Positions 1 through 10,300 of a DNA stretch of 64,000 nucleotides are shown here, piece by piece. The DNA comes from Siphonodentalium dalli. Taxonomy: Eukaryota > Mollusca > Scaphopoda > Gadilida > Siphonodentaliidae. Both the position numbers and the translations under genes were made by a program. Location of the stretch: contig CP136061.1 in the NCBI GenBank assembly GCA_032622095.1, positions 169,453,107 to 169,517,106 of the forward strand. The letters are read 5' to 3'. Position 1 is the stretch's first letter. Each line of letters begins with the position of its first letter. Under the pieces are notes generated by a model, which had not been told where the DNA came from, searched no databases, and was given only the letters and a program-made list of their open reading frames with translations.

Positions 1-942
1 CATTCGACATAATGCAGCAAATGAATAATCGTTTAAAAGAACTAAAAATTCCCCATCGAATGATACCAAACACGTCACGATTGGTTAAAGAAATATAAAT
101 TCATAGTGCTTTCCCTGTAAACTTGAAAAAAGGAAAGGGCCACCATTTCTACATTTGTCAACCGATTCACAAAATTCACCCACGATAATACTTAATACAT
201 CCTACAGATACTTCACAACCATTTTGGTTCAAATCGGCGACAAAAAAAAATTGACATATTTTGCCCCTCCCCTAGCCCAGAACAAAATTGAGCGGACCTT
301 TGTCAAAATTTCCCGGTTTGGTCTTTTGTCTATGTTTAAGACGCTCACATAGAGCAAATCCAGCTGTTGCGCTTCGTCTAGGAGAAGATCGGGACACAAG
401 CACTTTCTACACATGGACTTTATTAGTACATTTTTCGATGTGTTATAACTTGGTCATTTCTCACCCGATTTACAACATTCTTTCACGAGTAGCATCAGTA
501 CATCGTATAGATACCCGACAGTAAAAATGGTTGGAATCGGTGACAAGAAAAAATTGACAAATGTTGCACCCCTCCCCGGGTCAACAAATTGTTTTCGGAC
601 CTTGGTAAATATTTCCCCGATTCGTGGCCTTTCGTTAGTTAACACGATTACGAGAACCGAATTCAGCTGCTTGACTTCTTACAGGAGAAAATCTGCGCAC
701 AAACTTTTTCCAAATTTTTTGTTTAAGGGCCATAACTCTGGTAAACAAGTTAGGACACAAACCTAAATGTTTCATTACCACGCATCTTGGCATGGTGCAT
801 ATACCTACCAAATTTCAATGCTTTATCTTTTAAACTTTCTGAGATATAAGGGTTTTAAAATATATTAAGAATAATAAATAATAATAGTGAAAAATAAAAA
901 ATTGAATAACAATATACTTCCATATTAAAATATGGAAGTATA
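1..942 (+). repeat. Satellite family C, partial diverged copy
   Basis: This is the 3' part of a family C unit. It aligns from its first base with the C units at 57.3-64 kb, with scattered substitutions and small indels, while those units are almost identical to one another. It ends in an AT-rich stretch and the C-type palindrome at 913-942, followed by ATA repeats and the first family A unit. Short open frames inside it recur in every C copy and have no recognisable protein features, so I do not call genes here. Confidence 0.9.
913..942 (+). repeat. Terminal palindrome, C variant (ATATT/AATAT inner stem)
   Basis: A 30-nt palindrome: outer arm TATACTTCC, inner stem ATATT, loop AA, inner stem AATAT, outer arm GGAAGTATA. 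ATA repeats follow. The same variant ends each C unit at 56990, 58237, 59483, 60729, 61975 and 63221. There the right arm reads GTAAGTATA, so one outer pair is lost. Confidence 0.85.
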
Positions 943-3900
943 ATAATAATAATGAAAAATAATCGAAAAAGGGCCATAACTCTGTCAAAATATATTGGAC
1001 CAACATCCGGATAGCATTATTTTTAGTAGACCTTAGATGCCTACATTCGCTAGAGATTTCGCGGTCCTCCTCCCATTAGTTTCTGAGTATTTCCAATTAA
1101 ACAGAAAACGGCCGCAGTAGAAAAACAATATACTTCCTTGGTTACACCATGGAAGTATAATAATAGGGCAAATCATGAGCTCAATAAATCGCAGTTAAGG
1201 GACGGAAAATATGAATTAGGATGATTATATCTTTCCCTTAACATGTGTGGGTTGATCTCAAGTGTTTGGGAGTGACCCCACCCCTGCCTCGAAATTGGGT
1301 GACGGGATTGGGAAATAGTCAAACCCGGCCCAAAATGCGAATTTTGAGAGCCCGTAACTCCGTTATTTTCCAATGGATTTAAAAATTGTTTTGAGTATTG
1401 TGATCAGCTACTTACATTGATTATTTGTTATAAATTTTGTCTGATTCAGAGACGAATAACATTTTGTTTATTGGAAAGAATACGGGCCCACATTCAAAGT
1501 TTGAGGGCCCAAATCTCCGCCATTTTTTAACGGATTTACAATCTGTTTTCAGTTTTATGATCAACGTGTATGGTATATGTTATATATCAAGTTTCATATG
1601 ATTCGGAGACGAAATAAATTTTGGTACCCCGGACCACCCCTCCCCTGACCCACAACACTGAACCGACACTGGCAAAATTTGGCTCATCGCGTGCTCTCTT
1701 CAGACCGCACGCATTGGCGTATCAGTTGACATCCAAAGTTTGACATCTTCGGAGGAGATGTGATCACAAGCATATGGGGCCAAATTTGCATTGTTTGAAG
1801 GCCCACAACTCTGACATTTTTCAATGGATTTTCGAAATTCTTTCAGTTTCTAGATCGGTTGGCGGTATGGATGTTATATTCCAAGTTTCATCCGATTCGG
1901 AGAAGAATACAAAATTGGTACCCCGGACCACCCCTCCCCTGACCCACAACACTGAACCGACACTGGCAAAATTTGGCCCATCGCGTGCTCTCTTCAGACC
2001 GCACGCACTGGGATATCAGACGACATCCAAAGTTCGACATCTTCGGAGGAGATAGGGTCACAAGCACATGGGACCGACACTTGCAAACTTTGAGGGCCCG
2101 TAACTCTTGCATTTCTTCTCGGATTACAAAAATCCTTTCCGGTATGGGTTTGTTTTCGTTCAGGGAATCTACATACTTAAATAGATGAATGTCAATAATA
2201 AAAAAAAATTGCGAAAATATTGCCCCCACCCCAGTGTAAAAATATATGTCCAACCCTGTCAAATTTTCTTCCTCGGACTAAGCTGACAACGGTCAACACG
2301 ACTACAAAAACCAAATACAGTTATCTGGAATGATACGGGAGGACAACAGAGTACAATAAAATAGAGGTTTGCCAACTATGGGCGGTAACTCTTCAGGGAA
2401 AGGGCGGACCCAAGTTTTTATGCCCGTGGGCAGTAGTGCATATCGAGATGTGCATACGGTCTAATTTTCGATGCTCTGCTTCTTATAATTTCCGAGATAA
2501 TAAAATGACATTTTTTCAAATAAAGGGAGATAACTCCTCGGGGAAAACGCGGACAATATTCGTTATGCGACGATGGCATACAACTCTTTGATCCCAAGAT
2601 ACGTACCAAGTTTTAGTGTGCTACTCCTGGTACTTTTCGAGTAATAAGGGTTGCAAAAGTGTCCAGTATAATAATAATAATAATAATAATAATGAAAAAT
2701 AATCGAAAAAGGGCCATAACTCTGTCAAAATATATTGGACCAACATCCGGATAGCATTATTTTTAGTAGACCTTAGATGCCTACATTCGCTAGAGATTTC
2801 GCGGTCCTCCTCCCATTAGTTTCTGAGTATTTCCAATTAAACAGAAAACGGCCGCAGTAGAAAAACAATATACTTCCTTGGTTACACCATGGAAGTATAA
2901 TAATAGGGCAAATCATGAGCTCAATAAATCGCAGTTAAGGGACGGAAAATATGAATTAGGATGATTATATCTTTCCCTTAACATGTGTGGGTTGATCTCA
3001 AGTGTTTGGGAGTGACCCCACCCCTGCCTCGAAATTGGGTGACGGGATTGGGAAATAGTCAAACCCGGCCCAAAATGCGAATTTTGAGAGCCCGTAACTC
3101 CGTTATTTTCCAATGGATTTAAAAATTGTTTTGAGTATTGTGATCAGCTACTTACATTGATTATTTGTTATAAATTTTGTCTGATTCAGAGACGAATAAC
3201 ATTTTGTTTATTGGAAAGAATACGGGCCCACATTCAAAGTTTGAGGGCCCAAATCTCCGCCATTTTTTAACGGATTTACAATCTGTTTTCAGTTTTATGA
3301 TCAACGTGTATGGTATATGTTATATATCAAGTTTCATATGATTCGGAGACGAAATAAATTTTGGTACCCCGGACCACCCCTCCCCTGACCCACAACACTG
3401 AACCGACACTGGCAAAATTTGGCTCATCGCGTGCTCTCTTCAGACCGCACGCATTGGCGTATCAGTTGACATCCAAAGTTTGACATCTTCGGAGGAGATG
3501 TGATCACAAGCATATGGGGCCAAATTTGCATTGTTTGAAGGCCCACAACTCTGACATTTTTCAATGGATTTTCGAAATTCTTTCAGTTTCTAGATCGGTT
3601 GGCGGTATGGATGTTATATTCCAAGTTTCATCCGATTCGGAGAAGAATACAAAATTGGTACCCCGGACCACCCCTCCCCTGACCCACAACACTGAACCGA
3701 CACTGGCAAAATTTGGCCCATCGCGTGCTCTCTTCAGACCGCACGCACTGGGATATCAGACGACATCCAAAGTTCGACATCTTCGGAGGAGATAGGGTCA
3801 CAAGCACATGGGACCGACACTTGCAAACTTTGAGGGCCCGTAACTCTTGCATTTCTTCTCGGATTACAAAAATCCTTTCCGGTATGGGTTTGTTTTCGTT

Positions 3901-4423
3901 CAGGGAATCTACATACTTAAATAGATGAATGTCAATAATAAAAAAAAATTGCGAAAATATTGCCCCCACCCCAGTGTAAAAATATATGTCCAACCCTGTC
4001 AAATTTTCTTCCTCGGACTAAGCTGACAACGGTCAACACGACTACAAAAACCAAATACAGTTATCTGGAATGATACGGGAGGACAACAGAGTACAATAAA
4101 ATAGAGGTTTGCCAACTATGGGCGGTAACTCTTCAGGGAAAGGGCGGACCCAAGTTTTTATGCCCGTGGGCAGTAGTGCATATCGAGATGTGCATACGGT
4201 CTAATTTTCGATGCTCTGCTTCTTATAATTTCCGAGATAATAAAATGACATTTTTTCAAATAAAGGGAGATAACTCCTCGGGGAAAACGCGGACAATATT
4301 CGTTATGCGACGATGGCATACAACTCTTTGATCCCAAGATACGTACCAAGTTTTAGTGTGCTACTCCTGGTACTTTTCGAGTAATAAGGGTTGCAAAAGT
4401 GTCCAGTATAATAATAATAATAA
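943..4423 (+). repeat. Satellite family A, two tandem 1740-bp units
   Basis: Two consecutive copies appear identical by eye, with period 1740. Each has a head of about 215 bp that ends in a palindrome (1129-1159 and 2869-2899) and ATA repeats. A body of about 1.5 kb follows, ending in an (ATA)n tract. The body holds an internal duplication of about 294 bp, whose GGTACCCCGGACC segments start near 1621 and 1915. The array ends at AATAATAACTAGAA, the same right junction as the other A array at 16859. Open frames of 60-124 codons recur in each unit without protein-like character. Confidence 0.93.
1129..1159 (+). repeat. Terminal palindrome, A/B variant (TGGT/ACCA inner stem)
   Basis: A 31-nt palindrome: outer arms TATACTTCC and GGAAGTATA, one T-T mismatch, inner stem TGGT/ACCA, loop TAC. 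It occurs at the same place in every A and B head: 2869, 8175, 9899, 11623, 13348, 13565, 15305, 55187 and 56927. It is always preceded by ACAA and followed by ATA repeats. Confidence 0.85.
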
Positions 4424-5182
4424 CTAGAACTAGAGGTCAGATTCCATGGAATCAGATATACTTCCATGGTATCCCATCCCATCCCATGTGAGTGTTATGC
4501 GTATATGTGTATTCCTCTTAATTCGAATTCATATTGGTGCTTAATGATCAGATGGTGGACTTGCATTGACATTTCTAAATATTAAATATACTCCAAAGGT
4601 TTATGTCATGATGATTAATGACTGTCTAATGCATCATGGTCCTGACCAACTGAGTCACCATTCACCCAGCCAATTAGTTCATTTGTATTCGGTAGGGATA
4701 CATTTTATGGCTAATTATAACCGCTCCCCTGGATGCCCAAATCCTGTTCAACGGTCACGACATTTGGTGTGTCTGATTATAGAGTAATCGGCTTGTATAT
4801 ATATCAAAAGGGTGCAAATCATATTAATTTGAGTAATATATTTCACCCGTTAACAATGTTACGCGCTACCAGGATTAAACGGTCCACTCTAAAACTTATA
4901 CAATCGTTCGAAAGTTGCACCTGGATACTTCTGACCACGTCAACAAATTTTTGTCTCAAAGTTTTATTTTTTAAGTAATTTTCCACATTTGTTTGTGGTG
5001 GAATTTGCCAAGTCTGAACCCACCCGACGCAAGCTCTCCGCTGAGAAATACATCTTGGAGGCGTACCTACAGTATACCGACGTACATGCTTCTGCATTAA
5101 ACTAGATCTTTATTAGCACGTTTGGATTTGGGGCTACAATTAGGTTAGTGATAGACTACTTAAGTATAAATATTTATATTAT
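4424..5182. other. Spacer with a half-palindrome and one copy of a diverged spacer repeat
   Basis: No gene recognised. Near 4449 is TATACTTCCATGG, a half-match to the satellite palindrome, followed by CCCAT pentamers. The segment at about 4995-5145 resembles 5695-5880 in direct orientation, sharing GGTGGAATTT, AACCCACCC and GTTTGGATTTGG. The two copies flank the Helitron at 5183-5635, so that Helitron may have landed inside or between related repeats. Confidence 0.5.
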
Positions 5183-5635
5183 ACTAGCAGGGTGACCAGA
5201 CTTCGTCCGTGCTGTTTTCCCTATTGACAATTTTGAAGGTCAAGGTCAGGTCGGGGACTCGATTTGACCCGTGTAAAACATTCCCACGACAAAATTATCC
5301 CTATGTATCAATTTCATCAAAATCCCGTCGAAAGGCGCGATTTGACCTTGAATTGACCATTTTAAAGGTCAAGGTCAGGTCGGGGACACAGTTTTACCGG
5401 TCCAAAACACTCCCCGGACAAACGTACCCATAGGTATCAAATTTCGTGGAAATCCATCCGTTTTACACGATTTGACATTGAATTGACCATTTTTAAAGTC
5501 ATGACCAGGTCGGGGTCAAAAACACTCCCCGGACAAAAGTATCCCTAGATATCAAATTTCGTCGAAATCCGTCCGGCTGTTTTCCTGGCCATACCTAACA
5601 GACAAACAGACAGAAGTCCCAAAATATGTAGTAGA
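5183..5635 (-). mobile_element. Non-autonomous Helitron (TC...CTAG)
   Basis: Read on the minus strand, this 453-bp element begins TCTACTAC after an A. It ends with a GC-rich hairpin (CGGAC-GAA-GTCTG), a short spacer and CTAG, followed by T. Those are the diagnostic ends and A|T target of canonical Helitrons. Just inside the 5' end is a run of CTGTCTGTTTG-type repeats. The interior holds three diverged tandem copies of a segment containing GGTCAAGGTCAGGTCGGGG. It has no coding capacity, so it needs a Helitron Rep-helicase supplied elsewhere. It has the same architecture as 39421-39808. Confidence 0.8.
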
Positions 5636-6014
5636 TAGCGTTGTCACGAGTAAACCGATCCATCTGAAAATTCGAAAATGGCACTTTAGATTTTCGGTGG
5701 AATTTACCAAAAGTCTCAACCCACCCCATCTTGCATTCTCCGTTGGGTAGGTTACTATTAAAGTATAGCGGTCAAGATTTGGGGGGGGGGTTTGGCTTGA
5801 ATAGAATATCCAAATGTACCTGCTACGGCATTACCTTGCTCTTTAAATAGCCCGTTTGGATTTGGTGGGAAGAATAGGTGCATTTTCCCGTTCCCCGTAT
5901 AGCGGAAAGGGGTATATATAGTCACGCATTTCAATCAGTTTGGATATAAAGTTTAAATAAACACAGTTATATGCCTATATATTTAATACTAATATATGTT
6001 CTTATAAATTAACA
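5636..6014. other. Spacer with the second copy of the flanking repeat
   Basis: Contains the second diverged copy of the 4995-5145 repeat (about 5695-5880) and a G homopolymer near 5781. No coding sequence recognised. Confidence 0.45.
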
Positions 6015-6017
6015 GCG

Positions 6018-6095
6018 CAGTGCGTAGCCGAGTGGTGAGAGCGTCAAACCTTCTGTTTGTGTTTTATTGCGACGTGAGTTCGAATCCCGTCAAAT
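6018..6095 (+). repeat. tRNA-related Pol III sequence (SINE head or tRNA pseudogene)
   Basis: An A-box-like TAGCCGAGTGG (6025-6035) and a B-box-like GAGTTCGAATCC (6076-6087) sit about 40 bases apart. This resembles a Ser/Leu-type tRNA with a long variable arm. The putative acceptor strands do not pair, and the anticodon loop lacks the expected T before the anticodon, so I do not call a working tRNA. An AT-rich run follows, as in many SINEs. Confidence 0.5.
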
Positions 6096-6499
6096 TATCT
6101 ACTATTTATTTTTTATTTTTAACATGCTTTGGTGTATTTTAATCATCAAATACGAATAATACCAAACTAAAGATAATGTAAAGATGCTTTTTATATTCGA
6201 TAAATAACTAGAATATAAACGTCGATGTGTTATTGAATCGGATATAAAACAATAAACACGTGGGTCAGTTTTCGCATATATAACATGCATGCGCGCTTAA
6301 TGAACGTTCGGTCCGAAGAATATAATGAGTGATTAACAACAACACACAAAGAGTTTGAACGTAATCGAACAGAAAAGAGCGTTCTCTATAAGTAGATTCC
6401 TTTATGGTAGGAATAATGAGCGGTTGTTTCACGTTTGCTTTTTGACAATACTTAAATGACGGTGAACGAAACTATCAGTGGTGTTTTATTTTGCGAAAG

Positions 6500-6507
6500 T
6501 ATAAAAG
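6500..6507 (+). promoter_or_regulatory. TATA-box-like element (TATAAAAG)
   Basis: TATAAAAG lies about 100 bases before a triple ATG that opens a short signal-peptide-like frame (6609-6689). Pyrimidine-rich and TTCAGCA initiator-like sequence lies 20-30 bases downstream. The arrangement fits a Pol II core promoter, but such an octamer is common by chance in AT-rich DNA. Confidence 0.3.
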
Positions 6508-6608
6508 GAGTCATTTCCAATTCAGCAGACATATACTGACGGAAATAATTGAATGTCTATCAGCAGTATACTACGGTTTATAACAATATACAAATTGTTC
6601 TTACGAAA

Positions 6609-6689
6609 ATGATGATGTTTGCATGTTTCTATGTGTTTATCGTTGTTATCGCAAATGGAATAATTGGCTATACGTCGTCATTACGTTAG
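6609..6689 (+). CDS. Possible first exon encoding a signal peptide
   Basis: Three consecutive ATG codons open a 26-codon frame. It starts MMMFACFYVFIVVIANG, a hydrophobic stretch like a secretory signal peptide core, followed by a short polar part ending at TAG. A GTTAGT at 6685-6690 overlaps the end and could be a weak 5' splice site, which would make this the first exon of a small secreted protein. A TATA-like box lies 100 bases upstream. I found no convincing acceptor or continuation exon before 7361. It is speculative; hydrophobic runs are also common by chance in AT-rich DNA. Confidence 0.25.
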   Translation: MMMFACFYVFIVVIANGIIGYTSSLR

Positions 6690-7360
6690 TAGAAATATAC
6701 ACCGTACAACGAAGGTTTGTTTGATCAAATTAATGTAATGTTTGTATTTTGTTTGGTTGTATATGATATGCAATGCGTTGAAGATGCGAAAGAAAATACA
6801 AAAGTGAAATGCACGCACGCAGATAGCTCATGACACACTATACACGATAAAATGATAATTTATCACACACCATGGGGTACACAATTTACGAATAGGTGGG
6901 TTTATATTAAAATCCAAGTTATTTGCTTTATAACGGCTCCGATATGAACTCACACCAATATACCACTCTGGAAATGATTGTTGGAATTCGACGGGCGTTC
7001 TATCAGTTCTCTGGTAGAGGATTTAGACTGGCCCGCGGCAAGACGGGTGTATCGAATCGGAGGTAGGTTCCATCCCACGGGGGATGGGGTAGCCGGAGAG
7101 AGGGGAGTGACAAATTTTTGGCGTATATATAGATAATATATATTATATATATAAGCGGAATTATTTTGAAGAGCTCTTTTCACTTGACTGACTGAGAAAA
7201 AAATAATGTTCTATGTCCAAAAGTTTTGGTTGAAATATTGGAGCCTTTTTCAAAAAGTGAAAACAAAATGAACGACTTTTCTGGGACAGGTCGATTTGGA
7301 TCCGTTTTGGACTCTGGATTTCCCAAAAGTCATCTCCGTTTCGCGTGTAGCATAATATGA
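6690..7360. other. Spacer before array B
   Basis: No gene recognised. There is a small palindrome near 6849-6867 (GATAAA...TTTATC), a GC-rich patch at about 7030-7110 and TATA dinucleotide runs near 7126-7153. Recognisable similarity to family B begins only at 7361. Confidence 0.4.
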
Positions 7361-10300
7361 ATCTTCGGAGGAGATGTGATCACAAGCACATGGGCCCAAA
7401 TTGCAAACTTTGAAGGCCCGTAACTCTTGCATTTCTTCTCGGATTTCAAAAATCCTTTCCGGTATGAGTTTGTTTTCGTTCGGGAAATACATAAACTTAA
7501 ATATATGAATGTCAATCAAAATTTTATTTTTCAAAAAATTTGCCCCCCACCCCAGTGTCAAAATATATGTCCGACCCTGTCAAATTTTCCTTCTCTGACT
7601 AAACTGACAACGGTCAACACGACTATGAAAACCACATGCAGTTATCTGGAATGATACAAGAGGACAACAGAGTACAATCAAATAGAGGTTTGCCAACTAT
7701 GGGCGGTAACTCCTCAGGGAAAGCGCGGACACAAGTTCTGATGCCCGTGGGCAGTAGGGCATATCGAGATGTGCATACAGTCCAATTTTCGATGCTCTGC
7801 TCCTTATAATTTCCGAGATAATCAAATGACATTTTATCAGATAAAGGGAGATAACTCCTCGGGGAAAACGCGGACAATATTCGTTATGCGACGATGGCAT
7901 ACAACTCTTTGATCCCAAGATACGTACCAAGTTTTAGTGTGCTACTCCTGTTACTTTTCGAGTAATAAGGGTTGCAAAAGTGTCCAGTATAATAATAATG
8001 AAAAATAATCGAAAAAGGGCCATAACTCTGTCAAAAGATATTGGACCAACATCCGGATACCATTATTTTTAGTAGACCTTAGATGCCTTCATTCGCTAGA
8101 GATTTCGCGGTCCTCCTCCCATTAGTTTCTGAGTATTTCCAATTAAACAGAAAACGGCCGCAGTAGAAAAACAATATACTTCCTTGGTTACACCATGGAA
8201 GTATAATAATAGGAACAATCATGAGTGAAATGAATCGCAGTTTATGGACGTAAAATATAAAGTATGGTGTTTATATGTTGTCCTAACATGTGTAGGTTGA
8301 TCTCAAGTGTTTGGACGTGACCCCACCCCTGCCTCGAAATTGGGTGACGGGATTGGGAAAACATCAACCCCTGGCACAAAATGCTAAGTTTGAGGCCCCG
8401 TAACTCCGTTAGTTTCCAACGGATTTTAAAATTGTTTCCATTTTTGTGATTTGCTGCTAACATAGATTGCATAGTATAAATTTCATCTGATTTGGAGACG
8501 GATAACACTTTGATTATTGGAAAGCATATGGGCCCAAATTAAAACTTGGACGGCCAAAATCTCCGCCATTTTTCAACGGATTTACGATCTGTTTTCAGCT
8601 TCCAGATCGGCTGATGTTGCAAATGTTATATTCCAAGTTTAATCCGATTCCGAGAAGAATTAAAAATTGGTACCACGGACCACCCCTCCCCAGACCCACA
8701 ATACTGAACCGACACTGGAAAAATTTGGCCCACCGCGTGCCGTCTTCAGTCCGTACGCATTTTCGTATCAGATGACATCCTATGTTCGATATCTTCGGAG
8801 GAGATGTGTTATCAAGCACACGGGCCCAAAATTGCAAAGTTTGAGGGGCCGCAATTCTTTCAGTTTTTGATGGATTTTCGAAATTCTTTCACTTTCTAGA
8901 TCGGCTGATGTTGCAGATGTTAGATTCCAAGTTTCATCTGATTCCGAGAAGAATTAAAAATTGGTACCACGGACCACCCCTCCCCAGACCCACAATAATG
9001 AACCGACACTGGCAAAATTTAGCCCACCGCGTGCCCTCTTCAGTCCGCACACATTGGCGAATCAGATGACATCCTATGTTCGATATCTTCGGAGGAGATG
9101 TGATCACAAGCACATGGGCCCAAATTGCAAACTTTGAGGGCCCGTAACTCTTGCATTTCTTCTCGGATTTCAAAAATCCTTTCCGGTATGAGTTTGTTTT
9201 CGTTCGGGAAATACATAAACTTAAATATATGAATGTCAATCAAAATTTTATTTTTCAAAAAATTTGCCCCCCACCCCAGTGTCAAAATATATGTCCGACC
9301 CTGTCAAATTTTCCTTCTCTGACTAAACTGACAACGGTCAACACGACTATGAAAACCACATGCAGTTATCTGGAATGATACAAGAGGACAACAGAGTACA
9401 ATCAAATAGAGGTTTGCCAACTATGGGCGGTAACTCCTCAGGGAAAGCGCGGACACAAGTTCTGATGCCCGTGGGCAGTAGGGCATATCGAGATGTGCAT
9501 ACAGTCCAATTTTCGATGCTCTGCTCCTTATAATTTCCGAGATAATCAAATGACATTTTATCAGATAAAGGGAGATAACTCCTCGGGGAAAACGCGGACA
9601 ATATTCGTTATGCGACGATGGCATACAACTCTTTGATCCCAAGATACGTACCAAGTTTTAGTGTGCTACTCCTGTTACTTTTCGAGTAATAAGGGTTGCA
9701 AAAGTGTCCAGTATAATAATAATGAAAAATAATCGAAAAAGGGCCATAACTCTGTCAAAAGATATTGGACCAACATCCGGATACCATTATTTTTAGTAGA
9801 CCTTAGATGCCTTCATTCGCTAGAGATTTCGCGGTCCTCCTCCCATTAGTTTCTGAGTATTTCCAATTAAACAGAAAACGGCCGCAGTAGAAAAACAATA
9901 TACTTCCTTGGTTACACCATGGAAGTATAATAATAGGAACAATCATGAGTGAAATGAATCGCAGTTTATGGACGTAAAATATAAAGTATGGTGATTATAT
10001 GTTGTCCTAACATGTGTAGGTTGATCTCAAGTGTTTGGACGTGACCCCACCCCTGCCTCGAAATTGGGTGACGGGATTGGGAAAACATCAACCCCTGGCA
10101 CAAAATGCTAAGTTTGAGGCCCCGTAACTCCGTTAGTTTCCAACGGATTTTAAAATTGTTTCCATTTTTGTGATTTGCTGCTAACATAGATTGCATAGTA
10201 TAAATTTCATCTGATTTGGAGACGGATAACACTTTGATTATTGGAAAGCATATGGGCCCAAATTAAAACTTGGACGGCCAAAATCTCCGCCATTTTTCAA

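Noticed and set aside
1888-2262. 124-codon minus-strand frame, repeated at 3628, 14324, 16064 and 55946
   Set aside because: It occurs in every A unit only because the units are identical; no domain, no conserved reading frame in B, and an overlapping plus-strand frame is equally long.
4420-4427. CTAG after the A arrays as a Helitron 3' terminus
   Set aside because: The same AATAATAACTAGAA junction at both arrays is striking, but no hairpin lies at the required distance and the palindrome is at the other end of the unit head.
6018-6095. Functional tRNA-Ser or tRNA-Leu gene
   Set aside because: Boxes A and B are present, but acceptor pairing and anticodon-loop features fail.
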